Source of the DNA: Oscillospiraceae bacterium
GTDB taxonomy: Bacteria; Bacillota; Clostridia; UBA1381
Assembly (NCBI GenBank): GCA_020860985.1
Contig: JAJBTG010000194.1
Coordinates: forward strand, 1 to 9,118
Direction: 5' to 3'
DNA length: 9,118 bases
Position numbers and translations under genes: made by a program. The notes below the pieces were generated by a model. That model searched no databases. It was not told where the DNA came from and saw nothing but the letters and a program-made list of their open reading frames with translations. Of this stretch, positions 1-6,909 are shown piece after piece. Position 1 is the stretch's first letter; every line of letters begins with the position of its first letter.

Positions 1-511
1 ATTTTATATTGTCGTCAGCCGCAGGCGCGGGTTCCTGCCCCTCTGCATCCTCGGATGCCGGACTTTCCGCTATAATTTCCGAGGTAATATCCTCCGCTTC
101 GGTTTCCTCTTTTACTGTTTCGGCATCGGCTTCGACGGTTTCCGCCTCAATCGATTCGACCGTATCGGCTTCCACGGGTTCCGCCTCGACTGTATCAGTT
201 TCAACAGGTTCCGCTTCAATTGATTCAGCTGCATCATTCTCTAAAGCTCCAACTGTATCGGTTTCAACAGCCTCGGCTTCATCCGATTCAACTGTATTGG
301 TTTCAACCCTTTCCGTTTCAGCCGCCTCAGCTTCGGCAATCTCCGCTTTTGCGGACTCTACCTCGGTATTATTATCCTTTGTTTCGGCAGCCTTTTTAGC
401 CGCTTCCTTATCCGCGCTTTTCGCGGCAGCTTTTTCCGCCTTTTTCTTGGCTTTGTTAGATTCCTCAATCGGCTTATTCAATTCATTTATTGCTTTCTTA
501 AATTTATTCAT
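1..511 (-). CDS. acidic Glu/Ala-rich repeat protein, 3' end beyond window
   Basis: I read an uninterrupted minus-strand frame from an ATG at 511-509 to the left edge, 170 codons with no stop. The start is fixed by GGGAGG at 517-522, five bases ahead of the ATG, and lies 15 bases after the stop of the GGDEF fusion gene, so it belongs to the same operon. Residues 1-45 are lysine/alanine-rich (starts MNKFKKAINELNK) and probably form a charged helix or coiled coil. From about residue 50 the chain is dominated by Glu, Ala, Val and Thr, with degenerate repeats of the type VETDTVEAEP. No signal peptide or membrane segment is seen in this part. I do not recognise the family. The acidic stretch resembles a disordered linker ahead of a C-terminal domain that would lie outside the window. 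That the frame is real is well supported; its function is unknown. Confidence 0.8.
   Translation of the reverse strand, partial: MNKFKKAINELNKPIEESNKAKKKAEKAAAKSADKEAAKKAAETKDNNTEVESAKAEIAEAEAAETERVETNTVESDEAEAVETDTVGALENDAAESIEAEPVETDTVEAEPVEADTVESIEAETVEADAETVKEETEAEDITSEIIAESPASEDAEGQEPAPAADDNIK
161..309 (-). repeat. degenerate repeats encoding VE[TA]DTVE units
   Basis: Four related 17-base cores are seen on the plus strand at 161-177, 191-207, 254-270 and 293-309, close to TGTATCGGTTTCAACAG. The clearest adjacent pair is 157-186 and 187-216, 30 bases each with 24 identical. Most differences fall at third codon positions, so the protein repeat is better conserved than the DNA. The spacings between cores are 30, 63 and 39 bases, all multiples of three, which keeps the frame. 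Confidence 0.75.
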
Positions 512-516
512 TTCAT

Positions 517-522
517 CCTCCC
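517..522 (-). promoter_or_regulatory. ribosome binding site of the acidic repeat protein
   Basis: GGGAGG on the minus strand ends five bases before the ATG at 511-509. It favours this ATG over the one at 516-514, whose frame hits a stop after one further codon (ATG AAA TGA). Confidence 0.8.
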
Positions 523-526
523 ACGA

Positions 527-2332
527 CTATTCCATCGGCTTGCGGAACGTCAGACCCATCAACGCTCTGATATTATATACATTTTCAGTTGACGTTTCCG
601 AAATTGCCACGGAAACCTCAAGGCGCTCCTGCGGATTTTGCGTATTATGATAATCGACAAACTCTTTCAGATATTCGGCAAAATCCTTCGCGCGCTGAAG
701 CGTACAGTCCTCAAACATTCCGAAGAACTGGTCGCTGCCGTTATATCCCACAAATCCGTAGCTCGAAGCGGCTCGGCGTAAAATTTTACCAAACGCCTTA
801 AGCAGCTCGTCGCCTGCGGCTCTTCCGCCGAGGGTATTAACATTTTTCAGATTGTCGATTCTTATAATCAAGAAGCAGAAATGATCCTTAAGCTTGCTCT
901 GGTTATATTCGTCAATAACAATATCGCATCTCGCGCGGTTGGGAACACCCGTTTTGCGGTCGGTGTACATAAGATATTCCAGGAAGTCCTTTGAACGTCC
1001 GAGAATAATAGCGCTGATACATCCTCCGAGGAAGAATACAAGAAGCGCAAGCACTATGTAAATCTGAACATTAATCTTTTCCGATGTGTATATGCTCGAC
1101 AGTGTTGAAACATTATACGCTCCGACAAACTGGTTGTACTCATCAACGGTGTCAGAAACTATTTCATACATACTGTCCAGACGCTCCGAAAGCTCATTAA
1201 TGCTGTATTCGATAGCGCCCTTGTTGCTCATGTCGGAATCGCCGGCTTCCTCGGCGGTCGTGAATATATCCAACAAATTCTCTTTGTGCTCAATATCAAC
1301 CTCAAGCTTTTCCTTCTCGCTTTCAAGCCCGATAAACTCATTTATAAGCGTATCATATGTGGTTTCCGTGTTAATCTGAACATCATCCCACTCCTCATAT
1401 ACGTTCTTTAATATGTAGTCACTCGCCTCGCTGCCATCTTCGCTTTGAGTTCCGTAATGATATTCAACGCCCTCTTTATTTTTTTGACTGTACTCGTCAA
1501 TCAAGGCCTGCAAATTCTCAATCTTTGAATTAAGATTTTCCAAATCGAGCTGATATGTTCCTATGTCGCTCTGATACTTTTTAATAAGCGTTTCCCGGTC
1601 AACCGAAACAGTCTGCTCAAGTATCAGCGAATAAATCTGCGGAATGTCATATTCTTCTATCGATTTGTAAATTTCATATAAATCGGTAAAAGAATATCCC
1701 GTTTCAGCCGAACGATAGTCGGGGTTTGTTTCCTTTTTTGCCGCAAGATAATCGGAAATATTTGTTACCCATGTTTCAAGAATTTCCGCACGCTCGATAT
1801 AATCGTACTGGCTGTCGGACGCGCTTACCTTGTTGTTCGGCAAGGTTTGCTGGTTTATGTACTTTTCTCCGTAAATTATAAAGTAGTTTTTGATTATGGA
1901 ATCGAGAACGGAGCGCGCAAAATCCTTTGTATAATCGCTCGACACCGAATACGACACAACATAATCCGTCGGGAAAAATTCGTATTCCTCGCCCTTTTCA
2001 AGCAGACCTTCTTTCTTTGTTTCCTCGTCATTCGGGGTTTTTCCCTCGTCCTTACACTTAGTGCGTATGGTGTTCGCTCTGATATTCGCGGCAATGTCCT
2101 CCAATACGTTCGTTATTACCGTCGAGGAGTATACCTCCGTAACATCCAAATCGTCGCCGCTTGGAGTTTTTCCCTCGTCCGCGCCGGTGTTTGTATAGCT
2201 TATTATTGTCTGCGCCGTATATTCCTGATTATACATCGCGTACTTGTAAACAAGCAGCGCGCCGAGAACCGACACAATAAATATGAAATGCCTCCATTTA
2301 TTCAAATAGCGGAGTATCTCAAAGTTCCTCAC
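527..2332 (-). CDS. Wzz-like polysaccharide copolymerase fused to a degenerate GGDEF domain
   Basis: This 601-aa protein has a membrane segment at about 15-33, a large extracytoplasmic part with likely coiled coils (about 245-285 and 330-400), a second membrane segment at about 421-444, and a cytoplasmic GGDEF-like domain at about 455-590. The part after the first membrane segment (46-73: SYTN, G-x-x-P-x-G, LDVTEVYSS) follows the pattern of Gram-positive Wzz-type chain-length proteins. The GGDEF domain keeps DRKTGVPNR (458-466), N499 and D508. However, the usual first metal-binding Asp is R491, and the signature reads GSDQF (532-536), with Q in place of the second metal-binding Glu. No RxxD inhibitory site precedes it. 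Cyclase activity is therefore unlikely, and a sensing or partner-binding role is inferred. The start is GTG, with GGGGG about ten bases upstream. The gene overlaps the 466-aa gene by 14 bases, so the two are probably translated together. Confidence 0.85.
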   Translation of the reverse strand: MRNFEILRYLNKWRHFIFIVSVLGALLVYKYAMYNQEYTAQTIISYTNTGADEGKTPSGDDLDVTEVYSSTVITNVLEDIAANIRANTIRTKCKDEGKTPNDEETKKEGLLEKGEEYEFFPTDYVVSYSVSSDYTKDFARSVLDSIIKNYFIIYGEKYINQQTLPNNKVSASDSQYDYIERAEILETWVTNISDYLAAKKETNPDYRSAETGYSFTDLYEIYKSIEEYDIPQIYSLILEQTVSVDRETLIKKYQSDIGTYQLDLENLNSKIENLQALIDEYSQKNKEGVEYHYGTQSEDGSEASDYILKNVYEEWDDVQINTETTYDTLINEFIGLESEKEKLEVDIEHKENLLDIFTTAEEAGDSDMSNKGAIEYSINELSERLDSMYEIVSDTVDEYNQFVGAYNVSTLSSIYTSEKINVQIYIVLALLVFFLGGCISAIILGRSKDFLEYLMYTDRKTGVPNRARCDIVIDEYNQSKLKDHFCFLIIRIDNLKNVNTLGGRAAGDELLKAFGKILRRAASSYGFVGYNGSDQFFGMFEDCTLQRAKDFAEYLKEFVDYHNTQNPQERLEVSVAISETSTENVYNIRALMGLTFRKPME

Positions 2333-3719
2333 TGTTAATTAACCCCCTATCTCTAATATATCCGTCAATCAAATAACCCAAAACACATAGTACCAACAGG
2401 AACGCAACGCTTGAAAGCAGTATATCCTGTATGAGTATTATATTTAAAGCGGTATTGCTCGTAACCGTAAAATTAAGGTAATCCTTTGTAGCGTGCTTCA
2501 AATAATCCCTGTCGGTAGTATTTGCAATCGACGCCACCGTTTTCAGCTCCTCGTTCACCGATTCTATAAGCTGATTTGCCTTTGTGTAATCATCCCTTAT
2601 AGGCGACGAGTTGCCTACCTTTTCCATAATATCGTTATTCTCGATAATCGTTCTCTCAACCGATTTTGCCTGACTTAGGAAATAATCCGCATCAAGAGTC
2701 ATATAGTCGGTACCGGTGTTTGTTCTCGACATATAATATTGATTTCTGCTGTTAATCGACGGAACCATTACGGTACCAATCATTCCGGCATCGTAATTCG
2801 CGACTCCGTTCTTTCTTACATCGTAATCAATCATGTACTTTCGGTACTTCATAGTCATAACCTCATTACTGTATGAAAGTGTTCGCAAATAATGCTCCTG
2901 ATTACGCGAAATACCCGTTTCAAGCACAAACGAATTATACTTTTTTATGCTATAATTCTGGACATTCTGAATCATTTTTCTGATAGTCTGGAAGCTTTCG
3001 CCCGTCGTATCCGAGCTGAATGTAGCGTTTTCATCTATCCGCTGCTGAATATAGCGCAGCATCTCATCGGACTTCTGCGTGAACAGCTTACCTATCTCCG
3101 TGTATTCCATATCGTCAATATCTCCGAGCTGATATTTAAGCACGGATTTGTTTCCGACATATCTTTCATGGAAATATTCGTTGTATGCCTTGCAGATAAG
3201 CTTCATCATATCCTCGGTCGAAACATCCTTTATTTCCCTGTTTTTTGTGTATTTAATCTGATAGCTCGATGATATGTAATATGAGGTTGTATCCTTTGGG
3301 TCAATAGCGTTTGAGTTGTTCTCGATAATGTCAATATTCTGCGAAAGCTGCTCGGGAGTAATAACATCACCCAAGCCCGCGTAATCTATTGCCATCTGCA
3401 TAACCTCGTCAGATTTGAACTCGTAGACATTATACCGAGTCCTGTTCGGATTTTGTCCCTTTGAAGCCTCCTCATAGTTGAGCGACAGATTCACGCGTAC
3501 AGTTTCCTGCCTAAAAAAGGCAAACGCCACCGTCGCCGCAATTATAAACACAATCATAGAAACAGCTATGTTGCGTTTATTGCTCCACGTGATAAAAATC
3601 GTCCTCTTTATAGGATTCATATCCGACAGCCTTATTTCGCCCAATTCCTTGGGTTTGCTCCCAAAAAATCTTAGGAATTTCCTAACAAATTTGTTGGGCT
3701 GTTTAAATTTCTTTTTCAC
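2319..3719 (-). CDS. Wzz-like chain-length determinant / polysaccharide export membrane protein
   Basis: This 466-aa protein has the two-membrane-segment layout of polysaccharide copolymerases: a basic cytoplasmic N-terminus of about 50 residues, TM1 at about 50-69, a long external domain rich in Asn, Tyr, Ser and Thr, TM2 at about 430-452, and a short charged tail. Residues 82-107 (NYEEASKGQNPN, then YEFKSDEVM) match the equivalent stretch of the downstream 601-aa protein with a gap of about two residues, so the two look like paralogues. The classical proline-rich motif near TM2 of proteobacterial Wzz is not visible, and there is no kinase domain. The start is GTG at 3719 with AGGAG about ten bases upstream, and the gene follows its own promoter. 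Its likely role is control of chain length or coupling of polymerisation to export. The family call comes from topology and the short motif, so it is good but not certain. Confidence 0.75.
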   Translation of the reverse strand: MKKKFKQPNKFVRKFLRFFGSKPKELGEIRLSDMNPIKRTIFITWSNKRNIAVSMIVFIIAATVAFAFFRQETVRVNLSLNYEEASKGQNPNRTRYNVYEFKSDEVMQMAIDYAGLGDVITPEQLSQNIDIIENNSNAIDPKDTTSYYISSSYQIKYTKNREIKDVSTEDMMKLICKAYNEYFHERYVGNKSVLKYQLGDIDDMEYTEIGKLFTQKSDEMLRYIQQRIDENATFSSDTTGESFQTIRKMIQNVQNYSIKKYNSFVLETGISRNQEHYLRTLSYSNEVMTMKYRKYMIDYDVRKNGVANYDAGMIGTVMVPSINSRNQYYMSRTNTGTDYMTLDADYFLSQAKSVERTIIENNDIMEKVGNSSPIRDDYTKANQLIESVNEELKTVASIANTTDRDYLKHATKDYLNFTVTSNTALNIILIQDILLSSVAFLLVLCVLGYLIDGYIRDRGLINSEEL

Positions 3720-3762
3720 TTATTTTCCACTCCTAAGCTCAATATTACAATTTGTTTACATT

Positions 3763-3792
3763 ATTATATCATATGTGTTAATTTTTTTTCAA
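3763..3792 (-). promoter_or_regulatory. sigma-A-type promoter of the Wzz-like operon
   Basis: On the minus strand there is TTGAAA (3792-3787), an 18-base spacer and TATAAT (3768-3763). This predicts a transcript start near 3756 and a leader of about 36 bases before the GTG at 3719. The site fills most of the 81-base gap after the polymerase-like gene. I see no convincing terminator in that gap, so read-through from the upstream operon is also likely. Confidence 0.7.
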
Positions 3793-3800
3793 GCTGTTTT

Positions 3801-5081
3801 CTAAATCTTTCTGATTTTTATCCACGGCCAGTAGAATTGGTCCGTATGCTCCGGTATTCTCACTGCATACGCCATAGGCATAAGCCTCAAAACCATACTG
3901 GTCCAATAATAATAAAGAGTATTGTCGGTCATATACGTAATATATATATATAGCTCACACGCGATAAACAGCATCGCTACCATTTCGCCCTGATGATTCA
4001 GCATCCATCTGTACTGAAACGTCCACGTATACATCTGCCATGCCCAAAATCCGAAAAAGCCCAGCTCTATATATTCCGTTAAAATATTATTATGCAGAGC
4101 CAAAACTCCGATTTTCAGCTCGGGGAAATTGTCAATAATATCCTGCAAAAGCACCGTAGTATATTCAAAGCCGTACCCTATAAACGTAATACTTATATCG
4201 TAGTATTGATATATGTAATCGTACACCTCGTTTCTGCCCATGGTGTCAACTTCAAAGAACTGCATTACGAGATTAAATACGTCATACCGCACAAAGAGAA
4301 CATATCCGAAGCCGAACAGAACCGCACACCAGCATATCGCATTCATAATCATGACCCTTGTTCGCGTTTTCATCAATCCCATAGCAACACATAAAATTAT
4401 CGCTACCGGAAGCGCCGCAACCGCTATTCTTTTCCATCCCATAATAAAGAATATTATCGATATTATAAGATCTATTACCCTTTCTTTGTTGCGTCTTGCG
4501 AAAAATATGAAATATATTATAAAGAATCCGAATGTGAAAGTTATGTCGTGAATTTCCATATCGCGCATAAAGCCTTGCTGATCGCCCATTGTTGTCACAA
4601 AATGCATGATTGCAGTAAGCGTTTCCGCGATTCCGTACTCAGGAACAGTCATAAACACCATCAGCAGATTAGCCGCCGCAAGTCCGTAAAACGTCGCGTA
4701 AATAGCTCTTTCTCCGAGCATATAAACTCCCGAGGCTATTATCAGAAGCACAAAGAACTGGTACCCAAACTTCATAGCGCCGCGCACAATAAAGCTTATT
4801 GTTTCCAAATTCATTATCCACAGGAACACGGACCAAACAAGAATACCCAACAATATAAATCCGTAAACTCCGAAAAATCTGCTAATCTTTTTCAGCCGTC
4901 TGAAGTCCCCCGTCACAAGAAGTACGACTACGCCGAGGACTATCGCTCCCAGGCTCAGCACCTTTAAGGAAGAAAACAGATTTTTCGCGTCGCCCATGGC
5001 TCCCGCCATGATACATATTGCAAATAATATTTCCAGGAATTTACACCAATGCTTTGAATCCAGCAGCTTTTTCCTGTCCAT
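3801..5081 (-). CDS. O-antigen ligase/polymerase-like polytopic membrane protein
   Basis: This 426-aa protein consists mostly of hydrophobic segments, about ten to twelve by eye. Towards its C-terminal half a hydrophilic loop carries features of the Wzy/WaaL superfamily: GRNEVY (282-287), GYGFEY (302-307) and HNN (330-332), then EYIELGFFGF into the next membrane segment. WKR at 216-218 may be another of the conserved basic positions. Such proteins join or polymerise lipid-linked polysaccharide repeat units at the outer face of the membrane. The ATG at 5081-5079 is chosen because GGAGGGAGGAG lies six bases before it. The frame is open to 5132, but the extra 17 residues have no good ribosome binding site. 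The gene overlaps the end of the acyltransferase gene by 41 bases. The superfamily is well supported, but polymerase and ligase cannot be told apart here. A polymerase fits better next to Wzz-like genes. Confidence 0.8.
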   Translation of the reverse strand: MDRKKLLDSKHWCKFLEILFAICIMAGAMGDAKNLFSSLKVLSLGAIVLGVVVLLVTGDFRRLKKISRFFGVYGFILLGILVWSVFLWIMNLETISFIVRGAMKFGYQFFVLLIIASGVYMLGERAIYATFYGLAAANLLMVFMTVPEYGIAETLTAIMHFVTTMGDQQGFMRDMEIHDITFTFGFFIIYFIFFARRNKERVIDLIISIIFFIMGWKRIAVAALPVAIILCVAMGLMKTRTRVMIMNAICWCAVLFGFGYVLFVRYDVFNLVMQFFEVDTMGRNEVYDYIYQYYDISITFIGYGFEYTTVLLQDIIDNFPELKIGVLALHNNILTEYIELGFFGFWAWQMYTWTFQYRWMLNHQGEMVAMLFIACELYIYITYMTDNTLYYYWTSMVLRLMPMAYAVRIPEHTDQFYWPWIKIRKI

Positions 5082-5688
5082 GCTTTTCTCCTCCCTCCGT
5101 ACCGGATTGACGGTGCCGTTTATCTCCGTCATGCGGAACTGTTTTTCTTATTTCATCGCCGCGCTTTTGAATTACTATCGTATTCGGCTCGTACACTCCC
5201 TTGATTACGCTCCCCGCGCCTATGACGCAGTTGTCGCCTATTCGCGTGCCGCGCAGTATCACGGTGTTCGCGCCTATCCAAACACGCTTTCCTATCTCAA
5301 CCGGTGATGTTTTGTAGCAATCATCGGCTTCCTCAAGACGGTTCGTGCTGTGGTCATGGTCGTAAACCACAACGTTGGGTCCGAACGAGGTTCTTTCCCC
5401 TATTGTTATTCTGTCCTTGCTGACTATCATACAGCCGTTGTTGAAAAAGCATTTCTCGCCTATTGTGATATTCCCGCCGTTCATAGCCGCTATCACAACA
5501 TTTCTCCTTGTATGTATTGCTCTTTCCAGACGCATTTTTCCGTCAGCCTCAATCGTAAGCTTCGTACTCGGCGACAAATCCTGCGCGATATTCGCCGAAA
5601 ATCCGCGCATATTGAACACCTTCGCAACCGCTATATGCAGAAACGACAGCGCACAGCGCATAACCAAAGCAATCCTTTCCTTTATCAA
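5041..5688 (-). CDS. hexapeptide-repeat (left-handed beta-helix) O-acyltransferase
   Basis: This 215-aa protein has a short hydrophobic N-terminus (about 7-25) and then imperfect hexapeptide turns from about residue 72 to 165: ITIGEK, ITIGERTSFG, VEIGKRVWIGANTVI, TRIGDNCVIGAGSVI. YDHDH (109-113) carries the His expected to act in catalysis in the maltose/galactoside O-acetyltransferase group. Such enzymes move an acetyl group from acetyl-CoA to a sugar hydroxyl, here probably on a repeat unit of the polysaccharide. The first possible start after an in-frame stop is the TTG at 5688, with GGGGAA about ten bases upstream. A TTG at codon 8 (AAAGGA five bases ahead) and an ATG at codon 10 are alternatives. 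Residues 186-215 form a charged tail outside the helix fold, part of it encoded in the overlap with the next gene. The fold is certain; the acceptor is unknown. Confidence 0.85.
   Translation of the reverse strand: MIKERIALVMRCALSFLHIAVAKVFNMRGFSANIAQDLSPSTKLTIEADGKMRLERAIHTRRNVVIAAMNGGNITIGEKCFFNNGCMIVSKDRITIGERTSFGPNVVVYDHDHSTNRLEEADDCYKTSPVEIGKRVWIGANTVILRGTRIGDNCVIGAGSVIKGVYEPNTIVIQKRGDEIRKTVPHDGDKRHRQSGTEGGEKHGQEKAAGFKALV
5088..5098 (-). promoter_or_regulatory. strong ribosome binding site of the polymerase-like gene
   Basis: GGAGGGAGGAG on the minus strand ends six bases before the ATG at 5081. It decides the start against the longer frame from 5132. It lies inside the coding sequence of the preceding acyltransferase. 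Confidence 0.85.
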
Positions 5689-5715
5689 AAAATCACCGTT
5701 CCCCTTTTTTTATTT

Positions 5716-6081
5716 TCAGTTCGCGGAATAAAGCCGCAGCGTGTCCGCCGTGATTTTATCCCAGCTGTAATTTTGGCGTATGTATTCAAGCTGCCCCGCT
5801 TTGTCCCTTTTCGGACGCCCTACAATTTCCTCGAGCATTCGCCCTAAATCCGCGACGTCGCTTTTTTTAAATGTATATCCGTAGCCGCGCGTAACCGACG
5901 TCGCCGCGTCAATATCGCTTACAAGACATTCGCAGCCGCAGCTCATCGCTTCAAGCAGGCTAAGCGGCATACCCTCGTGATCGCTCGGCAAAACATAAAG
6001 GCAGCAATTATGGTAAAGCTCCCAAAGCTCCTCACCCTCAACAAAGCCGGAAAAAATTATGCGTTCATAGCCCGCCGACAA
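5716..6081 (-). CDS. C-terminal fragment of the interrupted GT4 glycosyltransferase
   Basis: This piece of 121 residues follows the TAA directly with a TTG that could serve as a start. GAGAGG lies about eight bases before the TTG, so reinitiation is conceivable. It carries the E-x7-E donor motif (residues 36-44) and the C-terminal helix of the GT-B fold, but not a whole domain. It most likely is the tail of the broken gene and not an independent protein. It ends 27 bases before the acyltransferase start. Confidence 0.55.
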   Translation of the reverse strand: MSAGYERIIFSGFVEGEELWELYHNCCLYVLPSDHEGMPLSLLEAMSCGCECLVSDIDAATSVTRGYGYTFKKSDVADLGRMLEEIVGRPKRDKAGQLEYIRQNYSWDKITADTLRLYSAN

Positions 6082-6828
6082 TTACTTGACCTCTCGCGCG
6101 AAATCGTAGGAATGACTAACCCCTCCGCCTATAACGAGCTTTTTGTCTATGTCCGTTTCGGAAAACGCCTTAATCAAATAATGCAATCCCTTAACCGGAA
6201 CTATTCTGCCCAGCGAAAGAATGTATTCGCCGCGTTTAAGTCCGAACCGCTCGCCTATTGACACAGGCTCAATGTAGCCGCGCATATCTACTCCGTTGCG
6301 GAAAACCCTTGTATCGCGTCCGTATGTATCAAGAAAATATCTGCGCGTTTCCTCCGACAGGACTATTATCTCGTCGGCATATTTCGCCGCCATTTTTTCT
6401 CCGAATTTTAAAAACTTTGAGGCGAATCCCTTCCATTTATCCTGTTGCCAATCAAGCCCATGAATGGACGCTACGGTGCGTTTTCCGAAAAGATGCGGAA
6501 TCCATATCATTGAGCATGGACCCTCCGCGTGAAAATGCACTACGTCATATCCGCCGAAAAGCGACGCAACAGAAGCGAGAAACGCGTAAACAACGGCGTT
6601 CAATTTGCTTGTTTCAAACGTAGGAACAGTCTTGATTTTAACGCCCTTGTATTCCTTTATCTTAATTTTCCTGCCGTCGGAAACGTGTTTTCCTCGGCGG
6701 TTATAAGCGGTAACCTCGTGTCCGAGCGCAGCCATTCTGACCGCGAGCGACTCGACAACAACCTCGACTCCGCCCTCGCGCGACGGTATGCGCTTATGTC
6801 CAATCATTGCAAGTTTCACGTTTTTCAC
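6082..6828 (-). CDS. N-terminal fragment of the interrupted GT4 glycosyltransferase
   Basis: This 248-residue piece contains the acceptor-binding Rossmann domain and only the first 45 or so residues of the donor-binding domain, ending SHSYDFAREVK. Without the E-x7-E motif it should not bind nucleotide sugar and is probably inactive alone. It starts 81 bases after the upstream glycosyltransferase gene. Confidence 0.7.
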   Translation of the reverse strand: MKNVKLAMIGHKRIPSREGGVEVVVESLAVRMAALGHEVTAYNRRGKHVSDGRKIKIKEYKGVKIKTVPTFETSKLNAVVYAFLASVASLFGGYDVVHFHAEGPCSMIWIPHLFGKRTVASIHGLDWQQDKWKGFASKFLKFGEKMAAKYADEIIVLSEETRRYFLDTYGRDTRVFRNGVDMRGYIEPVSIGERFGLKRGEYILSLGRIVPVKGLHYLIKAFSETDIDKKLVIGGGVSHSYDFAREVK

Positions 6829-6878
6829 CGACCTTTCCGCCTACAAAAATATATAAATCTATAAGCCGCTTGTTTGGT

Positions 6879-6900
6879 TCAACGCCCGATAAAGCGCTGA
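6879..6900 (-). other. small RNA hairpin between the two glycosyltransferase genes
   Basis: On the transcript, UCAGCGC and GCGUUGA pair over seven bases (one G-U) around an eight-base loop. No run of U follows, so it is not a standard terminator. It could be a processing or stability element, or chance. Confidence 0.3.
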
Positions 6901-6909
6901 CATTTTGAC

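Larger units (their letters stand above)
5716..6828 (-). pseudogene. GT4 glycosyltransferase interrupted by one in-frame TAA
   Basis: Read as one frame, this is a normal-length GT-B enzyme of about 370 residues with a single stop, TAA at 6084-6082 (codon 249). Both halves are in the same frame, so this is a nonsense change and not a frameshift. The N-terminal part opens with IGHKRIPSREGGVE (9-22), as in a common Firmicute GT4 group, and holds HFH (98-100), HGLDW (123-127) and the start of the C-terminal Rossmann domain (LSLGRIVPVKG, 204-214). The part after the stop continues that domain and contains the donor-sugar E-x7-E motif (EGMPLSLLE, 285-293 if read through). A single base change, for example from GAA, would explain the stop. 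The start is GTG at 6828, with AGGCGG eight bases upstream. The change may be recent, or it may be a sequencing or assembly error. Confidence 0.85.

Noticed and set aside
161..309. CRISPR array or intergenic repeat array
   Set aside because: The repeats are short and uneven in spacing, keep the reading frame, and encode a conserved peptide, so they are coding repeats.
9..650. Plus-strand 213-codon frame encoding a serine-rich protein
   Set aside because: It is the antisense shadow of the minus-strand acidic repeat gene: GAA, GAG and GCG codons read in reverse and shifted give Ser codons. It also runs antisense into the GGDEF fusion gene and has no supported start.
1847..2338. Plus-strand 163-codon frame, and similar frames such as 5350-5847 and 7860-8273
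   Set aside because: They lie opposite well-supported minus-strand genes, show no recognisable domains, and have the composition of antisense reading.
5082..5132. Longer start of the polymerase-like protein at 5132
   Set aside because: The very strong GGAGGGAGGAG at 5088-5098 is placed for the ATG at 5081, and the extra 17 residues are not part of a membrane segment or known motif.
6082..6828. A frameshift as the cause of the split glycosyltransferase
   Set aside because: The stop and the following codons are in the same frame, so no base gain or loss is needed. A single substitution explains it.
6879..6900. Terminator between the two glycosyltransferase genes
   Set aside because: The hairpin is not followed by a run of U, and the next gene has a ribosome binding site but no clear promoter, so read-through is more likely.
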